Below, piece after piece: positions 13,709 through 28,700 of a stretch of 64,000 nt of DNA. The stretch's first letter is position 1. Every line of letters begins with the position of its first letter. Both the position numbers and the translations under genes were made by a program. This DNA is from Mytilisepta virgata. Lineage: Eukaryota > Mollusca > Bivalvia > Mytilida > Mytilidae. Where the stretch lies: positions 10,538,255-10,602,254 of the forward strand of contig CM051512.1 of NCBI GenBank assembly GCA_028015205.1, given 5' to 3'. The notes below the pieces were generated by a model. That model saw only the letters and a list, made by a program, of their open reading frames with translations, had not been told where the DNA came from and made no database searches.

Positions 13709-16700
13709 CTATTAATGAAAAGAAAATATGTCGGAATAGTATGTAAAGTTAAATGGATGGATGGATGAATTATTGCTTAAGGTCCAGTGGCAACCAGGTG
13801 CATATCAGGACAAGAACATGTTGATACGTCAATGAATACAATCCCTGCTTTGTACTAGACCAACAAGTTGAGCCAGATTTTTAATGTGCTAGCTCATGAT
13901 TATACCGACTCCGAGCCAACCAGTCGATCTTTGCTCCTCTTGGCAGAGAAGCAGCAAATACCAATTTTAATGTCTTTTGTTTGACCCCAACCTTCCACAC
14001 TCAAGGCAAGCACACGAGAATGCTACCACGAGACCCACTAAGGCAGTTCATAAAGTTCACCTGTTATTTTTTGTGTATATCTTGCATCAATGATTAATTT
14101 TGCTATTTTTGCATTTTTTAGCCTTAATATTGACTTGTGCAGCTACAATATAGAGTCCTGAACCCCACATATATATGATTGCTATGGAATTTTTCAATGG
14201 CATTGATTCTTGACCTTTCTTTTAGACTTGTACAGGTAAATTATAGGGTCCTTAACCCAAATATATATGGTTACTAGGGACTTTGTTATTGGTTGCTATA
14301 AATTTTTTCAATGATCTTGACCCTTGAGCCTCCATATTGTACAGCTATATTATAGGTCATAAATCTAAATATATATGGTTGATAGGGACTTTTTCATGGG
14401 TTGTTTTGGGCTTTTTCAATGACCTTGACCTTTTTTTTTTACTTGTACAGGTAAATTATAGGGTCCTTAATCTAAATATGTATGGTTGCTGTGAACTTTG
14501 TCATCAGTTGCTATGGACTTTTTCAGTGCCCTTGACACTTAACCCTCCATTTTACTTGTAGAGCTACCTTTTAGTTTATTTTATAGTATGCTGAACCTGT
14601 TTGCTGTTAACAGTTTGTATTTATCTATAATGATATTCAAGTTAATAGCCGAAAACTGCAAAAATAACAATTCAGTGGTAATAACCCAAAAATGGGTTGA
14701 CCGATTCGTCTGAAAATTTCAGGGCAGGTAGATCTTGACCTCATAAACCTTTCTACTTCTTGTCAGTTTTGCTCTAAATGCCTTAGTTTTTGAGATATAA
14801 GCCAAAAACTGCAGTTTACCCCCCTATGTTCTATTTTTAGCCATGGCAGCCATGTTTCTCGATGGTTAAGAAAATAAAACACAAACTTAATACTAGATAC
14901 CCTAAGCATCATTGCATTTGGTCCCAATTGGTCCAGTGGTTTCAGAGAAGATCTTTAAAGAAATTTTATGCTGTACGAGGATGGATGATGGACAACAGAT
15001 GCCAAATGATGGCAAAAGCTCACATGGCCTTTTAGGCCAGGTGAGCTAAAAAAGGAATGTCTGTGTTTACCTTCAAAGAAACTGTGGCGGCAATCTACCT
15101 AATAAGAACCATATTCATTGGCAAGTAAACCTAGCACAATTTCTTTTCATTAAGATTGGCCTTGATCACATCTTGCCAGTTGTTGGGATGTGATCACTAG
15201 TACATAAATTATGATTAAGTACGTATACCTAGACGACTCAAATTTTCTGAACGGGTGCCTTCAATTAAACTTTTGGTTCAATGGCATAACTTTATTTACT
15301 CATAATTTCTATTTTCTAATCTTTTTTCTTTTAAATCACAATTCTTTTAACATACAGATATGAAAAGTGAACTATATCTTGAAATTAAAATAACTTAAGG
15401 TGAAAACTTATATTATATCTATCACTATATAAAATACATGTATATTGAAAATATCTGCTCAGACTGACTGCAAGGTTTTTCTCTGTAGATAAAGGCCTCA
15501 CTGTAATGTCAAGATGAATAACAGCAATAAAAACCATGTTCCTTTGTTTGGACTTTTGTCACATGCATCTGAGTATTTTGTGACAAGAAATATCCTTTTT
15601 GCAAATATCATTTTTACCATATTCAAATAAAATGCTCCGCTGGGCGCAGCTAGATACGACCGCAGATGTCGAACCCTGAATAGTTGGGGCAATTATGAAC
15701 ACAACATTCAAGCTTGATACAATACTGAATTTGGATTGTGAATAAATATTTGACACAAAGCATATGTTTCTGACACAGAATGAATGTTGTCTAAGAACTT
15801 AAAAATTTTTAATTTACCTATTCAAACCATATCAGTATTATTTGTTTTTATATATAAATCAGAAATAACCAATTTAAAATTTAAAATTGGGCACACATAT
15901 CAATTTCTTGCTATTGCGAAATACTGTGCAATTGAAGATTTCTTGCTATTGCGCAATACTGTGCAATTGAAAATTTCTTGAAATATTTGACACATAATGG
16001 GTTTCTGACACAGAATAACTGAAATCAAAGAACTAAGAATTGGTCATATGATTTGAATTTATATTCAATTTTTTGCTTCTTGTGCAATACAATATGCTGT
16101 GGAGAATTGCCCCCCCCCCAAAAAAAAAAAAAAAATAATTTACCCCTTTTTTAGCTTTAATTTTAGACCCCGATTTGGACCAACTTGAAAACTGGGCCCA
16201 TAATAAAAAACTAAGTACATGTTTAGATTCTGATAGCATATCAAAGAACCCCAAGAATTCAATTTTTGTTAAAATCAAACTAAGTTTAATTTTGGACCCT
16301 TTGGACCTTAATGTAGACCAATTTGAAAACGGGACCAAAAATTAAGAATCTAGATGCACGGTTAGATTCGGCATATCAAAGAACCCCAATAGTTCAATTT
16401 TCGATGAAATCAAACAAAGTTTAATTTTGGACCCCGATTTGAACCAACTTGAAAACTGGGCCTATAATAAAAAAAACTAAGTACATGTTTAGATTCAGCA
16501 TATCAAAGAACCCAAAGAATTCAATTTTTGTTAAAATCAAACTAAGTTTAATTTTGGACCCGTTGGACCTTAATGTAGACCAATTTGAAAACGGGACCAA
16601 AAATTAAGAATCTAAATGCATGGTTAGATTCGGCATATCAAAGAACCCCAATAGTTCAATTTTCGATGAAATCAAACAAAGTTTAATTTTGGATCCTTTT

Positions 16701-19700
16701 GGCCCCTAATTCCTAAACTGTTGGGACCAAAACTCCAAAAATCAATCCCAACCTTCCTTTTGTGGTCATAAACCTTGTGTTTAAATTTCATAGATTTCTA
16801 TTTACTTATACTAAAGTTATTGTGCAAAAACCAAGAAAAATGCTTATTTGGGCCCTTTTTTAGCCCCTAATTCCTAAACTGTTGGGACCAAAACTCCCAA
16901 AAACAATCCCAACCTTCCTTTTGTGGTCATAAAACTTGTGTTAAAATTTCATAGATTTCTATTTACTTATACTAGAGTTATTGTGAGGAAACCAAGAAAA
17001 ATGCTTATTGGGCCCTTTTTTAGCCCCTAATTCTTAAACTGTTGGGACCAAAACTCCCAAAATCAATCTCAACCTTCCTTTTGTGGTCATAAACCTTGTG
17101 TTTAAATTTCATAGATTTCTATTAACTTATACTAAAGTTATAGTGCGAAAACCAAATGTCTTCGGACGACGACGTCGACGACGGACGACAACGACGCCGA
17201 CGACGCCAACGTCATACCAATATACGACCGCAAAAATTGTGCTGGTCGTATAAAAACCAAAAAACAATAAAATTTATTGTAACCCCCCCTTTTTTGGCTA
17301 AAAAAAAATTGAAATTTTCTTTTTAATTTATGAAATATGAAATGAGAAAAAAATTGCCCCCTCCCCAATTTCTCATTTACTCCCCCCTAAATTTTGTTTT
17401 CAAATCCCCCCCCCCCATTTCTTTATACTTTGCAACCATAACAGCCCATTTAAATACACCATAACATATTAAAATAGAAAATGACATCATAGTCATGGAT
17501 GGCAAATTTTAAATATACATAATTTAAAAGCAGTTTAGATGAGATAAACAAAAAAGCTTCATCAGCACATTTTATATTGGCAAATTTCCAATGAAGTTCA
17601 TTAAACTAAAGTTATTGGCAAATTTCCAATGGAATTTGTTAATAATAAAGTTTTGATAACAGGGCACACATATCAATTTCTTGCTATTGCACAATACTGT
17701 GCAATTGAAGATTTCTTGCTATTGCGCAATACTGTGCAATTGAAAATTTCTTGAAATATTTGACACATAATAGGTTTCTGACACAGAATAACTGAAATCA
17801 AAGAACTTAGAATTGGTCATATGATTTCAACTTATATTCAATTTTTTGCTTCTTGTGCAATACAATATGCTGTGGAGGATTGCCCCCCCCCCCCAAAAAA
17901 AAAAATTACCCCTTTTGTAGCTTTTGTGCAATACACTATGAAGTTGCACATTGACCCCCCCTCCCAAAAAAAACCCAAAAAACAATTAAATTTATTGTAA
18001 CCCCCCCCCCCACCCTTTTTTTGCTAAAAATAATTTGAAATTTTCTTTTTAATTTATGAAATATGAAATGAGAAAAAAATTGCCCCCTCCCCAATTTCTC
18101 ATTTACTCCCCCTAAATTTTGTTTTCAAATCCCCCCTCCCATTTCTTTATACTTTGCAACCATAACAGCCCATTTAAATACACCATAAATGTATTAAAAT
18201 AGAAAATGACATCATAGTCATGGATCAAACAAAATTTTAATTTTGGACCCCGATTTGGACCAACTTGAAAACTGGGCCCATAATAAAAAAACTAAGTACA
18301 TGTTTAGATTCAGCATATCAAAGAACCCCAAGAATTCAATTTTTGTTAAAATCAAACTAAGTTTATTTTTGGACCCTTTGGACCTTAATGAAGACCATTT
18401 TGAAAACGGGACCAAAAATTAAGAATCTAAATACATGGTTAGATTCGGCATATCAAAGAACCCCAATAGTTCAATTTTCGATGAAATCAAACAAAGTTTA
18501 ATTTTGGACCCTTTTGGCCCCTAATTCTTAAACTGTTGGGACCAAAACTCCCAAAATCAATCCCAACCTTCATTTTGTGGTCATAAACCTTGTGTTTAAA
18601 TTTCATAGATTTCTATTTACTTATACTAAAGTTATTGTGCAAAAACCAAGAAAAATGCTTATTTGGGCCCTTTTTTAGCCCCTAATTCCTAAACTGTTGG
18701 GACCAAAACTCCCAAAAACAATCCCAACCTTCCTTTTGTGGTCATAAACCTTGTGTTAAAATTTCATAGATTTCTATTTACTTATACTAGAGTTATTGCG
18801 CGAAAACCAAGAAAAATGCTTATTGGGCCCTTTTTTGGAACCTAATTCTTAAACTGTTGGGACCAAAACTCCCAAATCAATCCCAACCTTCCTTTTGTGG
18901 TCATAAACCTTGTGTTTAAATTTCATAGATTTCTATTAACTTATACTAAAGTTACAGTGCGAAAACCAAATGTCTTCGGTCGACGACGACACGGACGGAC
19001 GACGACGACGCCGACGACGCCAACGTCATACCTATATACGACCGCAAAAATTTTGCGGTCGTATAAAGAGCAGAAAAATGGATAATTTGCTAAATTTACC
19101 TGAAGGTTCATCTGGTGACTGTCCTTCTCCTATTATAACACTCTCTCTACTGTAAAAAATTTATAAATATATTTACAAATTAAAAATGTTTCTTAACAAA
19201 TCCTTAAAAAATTACTATTCATCTTCCTGTAAATATAATATTTTATAGTCTAATTTTAACTGCAATTTCTCAAAATTTTCATTGGTCAGTTTTGAAATTT
19301 CCTAAAAAAAAAAGAAGAAAATTTAGAAATATAAATTCGAAATTTTTTAATTGAAAATTTCAATATTTTTCAGAAATTAAATTGCTTAAAATCATCATCT
19401 AACCACAAAGTTCCATAAATAATTGTTTTGTAGGATTTAAAAAGAAATCAATATAAAATAACTACATATTTTACAGAAGTTTGTTAAACTTTATCAAGTC
19501 TGGTACTAGGTGGCATAACATATGAAGAATGTGGATTACTGTAAGGTAAGCTGATGTAATCAAGGTGGTAAGGTGGGACTGGAGAATGTGGATTACTGTA
19601 AGGTAAGCTGATGTAATCAAGGTGGTAAGGTGGGACTGGAGAATGTGGATTACTGTAAGGTAAGCTGATGTAATCAAGGTGGTAAGGTGGGACTGGAGAA

Positions 19701-22700
19701 TGTGGATTACTGTAAGGTAAGCTAATGTAATCAAGGTGGTAAGGTGGGACTGGAGAATGTGGATTACTGTAAGGTAAGCTGATGTAATCAAGGTGGTAAG
19801 GTGGGACTGGAGTTAGCTGTCATAATCAAAAGAAGATAAACCATACCTTTGTTGTTCGTACAGAATGCCTTGTTCCTGTAGATAAATCAGTCTAGACATC
19901 TCTAATGCCCTCAGTAAATCCATCTGTTCATCAATCACTATTTCTTGTTCTGTATTTTCTAATAATGAATAAAGCAGATATCAATATATTATATTTGTAC
20001 AGATTGTATCAAAACTGTTGAACTGAAGGGTTAGATACAAATGTCTCTTACATCATTTTTATTTTTGAAGAGGAAACAAGAGTTGAACATTGGTAATGAC
20101 ATCAGAAAAGTTCCTTATTCTTGCACCAACAAAAATTGTTTGGTTCCAGTTCTACACCGTTTTCAGCACATTTGGCCATTTCGCGGCGGCCAGTTTTTAT
20201 TGGTGGAGGAAGCCGGAGTACCCGGAGAGAACCATCAGCTTTCGGTAGGAAAATTGGCAATCTGTCAATTAAGATCAGAGTCAAATACACCCCGCCACAG
20301 GTGAGATTCGAACTAACAACCTCAGCGTTGACAGGCTAGTGATCATTAGTAGTCATGACGAACTACCTAGACCACTCGGCCACTGAGGATTCACAAAAAT
20401 ATGAGGAAAAACTCATATTTGGGTTTACAATGAACACTGTTCATCTGACAACCAAGTTAACCTGAACGCTTCCAAATGAGAAAGAGTCTGTTATCTACCT
20501 TGACCAAGTTACTCAAGGAAAATAACAAATTAACCTCCAGTTTGCACTTAGCAATTTATCTATTTTGTTCCTGAAAATAGTTGTTTAAATGTTTAAGACA
20601 AAAACAGAAGCAAACTTCAAACAACCTGCCATGTTGTTGACAAAAAAATGCAACACATAACCTGGATTCAGAGCATCTCAGAAATGATTTTTACAATACA
20701 TTTTTTTGTTTCATCGTCTTTTTTTTAATATCTATAACTAGAACTTTTAAAGTCTAGAAAGAGTATATGTTTTCTAAAATATATTCATTTCATTTAAATA
20801 TTTAAAATTCATTCCTTTGAAAAATGCGAATATGCATTTCCATTCCGACCTCATTTCGGATTTATTTTGGAAGGTAAATTTCCAGGTAGGAAAAAATCAA
20901 TAACATTTACTTAAAAATCACTTTTTGATGGTTAAAATGGTTTAGAAAGATGAAATAAACGCTTGATTAGGACTGAAAGTAATTAACTAATGATTATAAC
21001 AATTAACTGTAACAACGATCATAACTTTGACAATTTTGAAAGTATCAAAAAATAAGGTTTATGGAAAAAAAAAATTTGATTTTCCTTGAACCAAGGTCTT
21101 GAAAGTTGCTTCATGTTGGTCAATATGGAAAAGTACATATATGAGGCTTTTAATAATACTGTTTTTAATATTATTATGTTTTATCATATACTTAGTACTA
21201 AATAAACATGATAAAGGAAAATTGTATATACGATACTGAAAGAACATTGTCAGCTGTATTTTCTACTGTGATGATATTGATATCATCACCCCTTCATCAT
21301 ACCCTTTAAAATGATATTCGTCATGTGACTAGAAAGATAAACTGAAAATTCTTCATCACGGTTTAAATATATGATAAAGCGTATAAAAGATGTCAAAATC
21401 CATATCACATGCCGTATCACCACTCAATCAATATCATCAATCGGGCTGGTATTGAAATCTAAAGCATGTGATAAAGATTTTGCCATGTATTATTCTCTAT
21501 CATAGTATATCCTTTGATTTTCACTTAAAAATGGGTATTTTTTTGAAGATGTCCCAGTAAAAAGGTTATCTACATTTCTTGGAGTTTGTGACTTGATCCT
21601 TGGAATAAATACTGATAATTTTACAATTCAAAACAAAAGATATTCAAAAATACAACAGGATACAATAGAATACTGACCTTGTTCTTCAGAAGTCTGTATT
21701 TGATCTGCTTGCATGCAGGCTCTGCTGCAGTACTCTTGCCAGTCTCCTGTCCTCGGATTCTTCACACGAGTCCTACTACAACCTTTCTTCAGACATGTTC
21801 CTACAAGAAAATATATCTAAATTGTTGGTTGCTGTTTTGGGGAAATAATAATACAACTGAACAAAAAGAGTAAAGTAAGTTATATTTATCTAATAATCAC
21901 AGAAACCCACAATTACATACCTAAAATTCCTGCAATTTTGAGTGAGTTTTCTCTGCAACAGTAAAAGTAAAAATCCTCAATAAGAAATCTGGCCTTTATT
22001 TAATGGTCCATAACAGATAAACAAAATCTTTTCTAAGCAACTGATCAAGTGGTACTTCAATTACACTCAGAGACCAAGTGTGCAGAGGGATTAATAGTAG
22101 GGCAAACAATACGATCCCTATATACCTGTACCCTTCCATATAAAGTATATAGCCAATTAGTCCATTAAACAAATCAGATTATCCCCAAGTATTGTAATAT
22201 TTTAGAATGGTTACAATCACTACATCTGAATAACTGAAAAGTACAATGTATGTTCTTGTAACCTATAACTTCAAATTTTTCTGTTTTATTCAGAACAACT
22301 TTCTCAGAGTTACCACCCACCGCATACTGTTCTCCAATTTATAAGGGGGCCTCGGTGGCCAAGTGGTCTAGGTAGTTCGTCATGACTATTAATGATCACT
22401 AGCCTGTCAACGCTGAGGTTGTGAGTTCGAATTTCACCTGTGGCGGGGTGTGTTCGACTCCGATCTTAATTGACTAGGATTGCGAATTTTCCTACCGAAG
22501 GTCGGTGGTTCTCTCTGGGTACTCCAGCTTCCTTCACCAACAAAAACTGGCCGTTGCGAAATAGCCAAATGTGCTGAAAATGGCGTAAAACCCCAACTAA
22601 ACAAACAAAACCAATTTATAAACTGTAAATTTGGAAATTTTCGCATGCACTTAAGATTGCGGTTCTTCTATAACAGGAAATATTATAAGGTTCAATTATT

Positions 22701-25700
22701 GCGATCTCCGTCTGTGTGAAAAAAAGTTTTATTATTGCGATTGTAGATCGGGTAAAAATTTAAAATGGAAGTTTTATTAATCTTATCGTTTAAATTAATG
22801 GTTTCAAAAATATTACAATATTATTTTATTAATTATGAAACGTTTACAATGATATATATAATAACTATCCAAACAATAACTATACAACTGAGTATCTGCC
22901 AATTACCCTGTCTCCGTATGTCAGCAATCAATGACCAGAAACTTACCTGTGTAAATGTAAACAAAGGGAGACAAATCTAGAATAAATCGGACATGATAAA
23001 ATGCATTAAAAATGTGAGCTTTAAATACTGCAATCCTCAACCAATCGCAATTTTCGCAATAATAAAAACATCGCAATAATTTCCATATTTACAGTAATTT
23101 ATTAAGTTTATATAGTCAGCCGTTCAACACAATGATTTTTATACATTTTGATCCCTATAATTTACCGTGGAGCTTTATTATTGTTGTGACTTCAGAGTCG
23201 CTATCATCACTGTCTGGCCAATCTAACATGGCCGTTACATTGGTATGACGTCCCGAGGCATCTTTGATCCATGGATTGGATGGATCGACATCCTGAATGG
23301 AGGCTAACACGGCAGATCTTAATTCATCCTAAAAGAATACCAGTACATTTATAATATTTATTTTAAGTCACAATAAAGACAACATTAACATTCTTTTCCC
23401 TTAAGTTTTATAATACATGTATTTGCCAAATTAATTCCTTGAATTTGTAGATACTGCAGACTAAAATCATACGTAACTTGAAATAATGAATTTTACAAAA
23501 TTACCAAAACATTGATCAATGGAAAGAAAATGACATGTAAAAAAGTTATTGTATACACAGAAATACAATTACAATAAATATTTTCATGGCTTATGATAAA
23601 AATGTTCAACACTATATTCTTTACAAATTATCTGCAAGATTTTTTTTTATTCTTTTTCCACAACACTACTTCTGTAAGGCAAGAATGCAATAATTTGTAA
23701 CAATAAACGGTAAGGTGGAAGTATTTCCCAAGCACAAATTCTTGAAATCGCATACTAGCGAACAAGTGAGCTGATAGTTTCTGATAAAAAATATTCACAC
23801 AATTGTGTCTACCACATAAACCTTTATGGAATTTTTATTCATAACTAAAAATATTGATATATGCTAATAATTTATACAGTAAAAGGAAATTACATCTTCA
23901 AAGTCCATGCTGTACTTCCTTCTCTTCTGTTTCCGGAGTCCTGGTGGTGTTTCAGGGGGAACCAGTCCCTTAGCAACAGCTGACAGGAACTCCTGCCTTT
24001 TACGTTGTACGATCTGGGCTTGCTCTATGATACGTTTCCGTGGGGTACGTAAATAAAGTCTGTTTACCATTTGTGACAGGATTTCAGTACATTCTTCCAA
24101 TTCAGTCTACAATAAACATTAGCGTTTATTTCCAATATTTTAGTTGACAACTCAAAACTTACCAGAGAATGTCTGATTCCTTGTTCCGCCACAGTACTTT
24201 AAAAATTAAACAGGCAAATTCATAAAAGATACTCTGTTTTTGATTTTAACAGTTACTTTTCTTTTTACAATGATAATAATGGAAATGTGTGAATGCTGGA
24301 CTTTCACAGATGTATTTTGATTTAGGTTATAATATGCAAATTCCTCTTAATGTTTGTGGAAAAAGGTCAATTCAATTGTGATACTGTCCCCTTTGTAATT
24401 ATACAATTCTATCTACCTCACTCATTTTTACTGAATTTTTGATGAGGACCAAATTATTTATTTCAAGGTCTATGTCAAACCTTTCAAACAGGGATACTGT
24501 TGACATATCAAACTAACCAACAGAAGACCCCTTATCTCATGTTCCTTCTAATGGAATATTATCTCACAGACACATACCCCATATCCTAACATTTTCATAT
24601 CTCATATTAAAATTTTATATTACGACTCAAAATTTACCTGCATAAACTCAAAGACAATTTTTTTATAGCCTGGTCCGTCTAGATAATATCCGTACACGTA
24701 TGAACATTTCAGTACTCTTCTGGCTTTTAGGAGCTGATGAACTGCATCCTCGACAAACCTCGTCTCAGCATTAGCTGTTACTATGTCTGTTACAGCCTCT
24801 GCTAACTTCATCATCTTATTTTTGGTTGTACTTAATAAGGGTTCCTCTAACTGAAACACAGTTAAAGCTCCCTGATATTTTTACCATTTTCTAGACTAAG
24901 TGCATATTTATTTCATCACACGAGTCTACGTTAAAAGTATTTTCCATTTTTTAGCTGGCAACATTTTGAATTAATGGATGGATAAATTATTGTTTAACGT
25001 CCAGTGGCAACCAGGTGCATATCAGGACGAGAACATGTTGATATGATAATGAATATGATCCCTGCTTTGTACTAGACCAACACGCTAAATCAGAATTTTA
25101 AAGTGCTAGCTCACGAGGTATCTGTCCACAGGAAGACATATCACCTCACTCAGACACATTATACTGACTCTGCGCTGACCAGTCTTTGCTCTTACTCTTA
25201 GATGCCGCGTGCTTGGCAGTGAAGCAGCAAATACCAATTTTAATGTATTTGGTTTGACCCGGCCGGGGATTGAACCCGCCGCCTGCCACACTTGGGGCGA
25301 GCACACTACCACAAGATCACCAAGGCTGTTTTTTTAATTAATACACATTCACACATGGGAAGATATCACATATAAAATCAGTTATATTGTTTCTCATCTA
25401 TCCAGGTTTTGTGTAAAGAGATTAGATGTGACAAATTAATTACAGTTGTGGATTATAACAATATGATTTAAGTAGATTAAACAAATAAATACAATATCTG
25501 GAAATGAATATGCATAGTTTCAAGGAAATATTTGCATAAACCTTAATATGGTTTTGAAATATAATTTATAAACTGACTCATCAATATGGTTTTTATTCAA
25601 TATCACACAAATAAACCAGCTTATGTCCATCATGGACTTCCCTCAGCATACGTATCAAAACACCCAACACCATAATCCTCCAAAAATAACCCTAAAAATC

Positions 25701-28700
25701 AAACTTTCAACCTGTAAATCCTAGTAGGTACCACTGGCGGATGTATTATGATGTACTGTAAATTCAGAAATTATTGCGTGCATTTATTATTGCGATTTTG
25801 TCATTTAAGACCAAAATGCGATTTTTAATTTTTGTGAAATTGAGAAAAATCCTGCTTCATTTATATAAAAAATTCCAAAATACGAGTTTAAATTATTGCG
25901 ATTACAAATCAGTCGCATTTTTCGCAATAATAAAAAAATCACAATAATTTCCGAATTTACAGTATATGGATTAGTATTTTCTGACTATAATATACTAACT
26001 TTGTAGCTATTTTCATGGTTTTTAAACCTGGAGTAGTAATGTACAAATTTGTTTAATTCTTGCATGTGAGTGTTATGATCTTCTGCCTACAAAAAAAAGA
26101 AATGTGTTTTTTAATGCAATGAAGTATTTCTGATTATAATCAACCTACCATATCATCTATAATTATGAAAATATTGTCCACATATTCAAAACAAAATGTG
26201 TATATATATATAAATTACACTCTTCTATCTCATGCATAGCTCTGTCCTTAGATGGTTTTGGCTTTACCCCATTTAGTATTTTTTCAATTTGGTCTTCAAC
26301 CTTTTGGATTGTTGTTTTGGTTTTCAACATTTTAGGCCCTGAGCACAACTGTTGAGTCGTAAATCAACGAAATGTACATAACTTGTGCATCAAAATTGAT
26401 ATCAAAGGATTATATAATAAGCAAGCTTTAAGGTATTGAACATGAAGAAATATCTCACATCTAACAGAGATTTCATTATAACCCCTAGAACCTGTTTAGG
26501 GAACTGTGTCACAAACAGTAAACTAGCAGTAAAATGTCATGACAAAATAATCTGTATTTCCTCATCACAACACATGTCATATTCTGTTACTAAACAGGCT
26601 TTCAACTGGCCCTTATTTTCATATTTTTCCTCCCTTTTTTTGGACACCCCTTATTTTCATAATTTTTTAGTTCAAATTCTAAAATTGCCCTATATTTCTA
26701 TTAAATTTCCTACTTTTTGCAAAAATTGATGTATTATTCCTTTCTTATAACATGTTTTTGTAGTAAAATGTCATTAATGATCTATATTATTGTAAACCAA
26801 TAGTAGTTTTAGTATTTGCAGATACTGATAAAGATCTACCAGAGATTGGTTGTAGTCATGAATGCATATAATCAGCATTTACTTGATGTGTTGATGACTA
26901 TGACCCTGTTATCTCTGGTAAAGATCTAATTATTACATCAGTAATTATGATTTTTGTAGGTAAGTTATGCTTATTAAGCTCTACAAATTCCCTTATATTT
27001 CATAAAATATCTCCCTAAAATTGCTGTTTGTTTTCATAAAAAGTATTTTAACGTTGAAAGCCTGTTACTAGTGACAAACACCATATATATTCGATAATAG
27101 TTAAAATATAATTTTGCTGCAACTGTAGCTTACCTCATTTTGTGCCTTGTTGGCCTTCTCCGAGATTACCTTAACCGCTTCATATCGGTTACATTTAAAA
27201 TAGCCACCAGTACTGGAATTATGTCTCTTCCAGGGGTCTAAACACACCCAACAGAAGTCATATTTACACTGAAATAAAATATAAATAACACAAAAAAATT
27301 TCAAAACAACTTCTACTCAGTAATGGACAATTAAAATTAACAGAAAGATTTTTATCCATAATCATGCCTTAAAAAAAATGTCTTTACTTATCACGATCCA
27401 GGGGTTATTTTCATGTCAGTAAACCAAAAAAATAACAGGTTTTTTTCAATAATTTCAAACTAACTATTATACCTTGTTTTGGTATAGGTGTGTGATAACT
27501 TAAATTGTTTATGGCATTCACATTCTTGGTCAATATGGATGAAAAACCTACAAAGTTTATTAGGCCTTAGGATACACAAGTATCTGCCTACCCTGACAAG
27601 TTTTTATCACATTGATTTGCTGATGCTGTGAAACGCTGCAACATAAGTATTCAGATACAAAGACGCCATTGCACAACGCAAGTTATACTATGCCTATCCC
27701 TATGGCTATATCGACCTGCTGAGGCCTTCAGAATTTCCCGTATTTCGGCACTCTGACGTCGTAAAGAGTTGACCCGACCCTAATATGAGCTGACCTGAAT
27801 ATATCAGCGACATCATAATGTTTGACCAAACGTTGACCCGAATATATCAGGAAAACATCTGGTTATAGGCGGATGGCCATTGAAAAGTAAGAAATTCCAT
27901 TAAGATTGCTAGTTAACAATACGATAAATTTATCATAAAGTTTTCTTCAAACAAATATTGTAAAATATAAGCCGCTCGACACAATATGAAGCTTTTTGGC
28001 TCGTTCGCTACGCTCACTCGCCGAAAAAGCTTCAGATTGTGTCTCGTGGCTGATATTTTACGATATATGTGTGCAGAAAACCTGATAATATGTACATGTC
28101 ATTATATCTTGTGGGAAACTTTACTATGATTTTACTGACATCTGTGACGTTGAAATGAAAATATCCTTATTTTATCACAGATGTAGAATTAATTTGAAGC
28201 AGGTTATATTAGAATGAGATGATTAGGTCATTTGTAATCTTTTATTATTTAAATTAAAACATCAGTTAAACAATAATTACTTGGTCATATTTTATACCTA
28301 CCTTTGAACATTTCATATGATTACAACCTTCATTTTTCTGTATAGGAGATTTACAGTTTGGACATGATTTAGAGTTAGTAACCAACCACAAACAGTTGGC
28401 TGCATTCTCTGTCTCTACCTCTGTACTATTCACTGAAAACAAAATATACACAATCATAATAAGTTTACGACACAACATGGTCTGTTGGAGAATTTACTAC
28501 AGGTACGACTTTTGTAAAACTGTTTCAAGTGAAGATAAACTGAATATAGAGAAGTTTGAATGCTTACAAGTATGGGTAAAACCTGTTTATAAACAAAAAA
28601 CAAAATGGATAACAGGAAAGCTTAACAATGACATACAAATCGATCAAAGCAACCCAACTGACAGAACGCAGTAATAACATAAAAGAGTACAAAATACAAA

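Noticed and set aside
21268..21289. Perfect 10-bp-arm palindrome GTGATGATAT/ATATCATCAC
   Set aside because: Isolated and short in AT-rich DNA; no flanking element or regulatory context to support a function.
26163..26348. Lys/Glu-rich frame on the minus strand between ANKIB1 exons 13 and 14, with an acceptor-like site
   Set aside because: Reading from exon 13 in phase 0 gives a stop after a few codons, there is no good donor, and exons 13 and 14 already join in phase.
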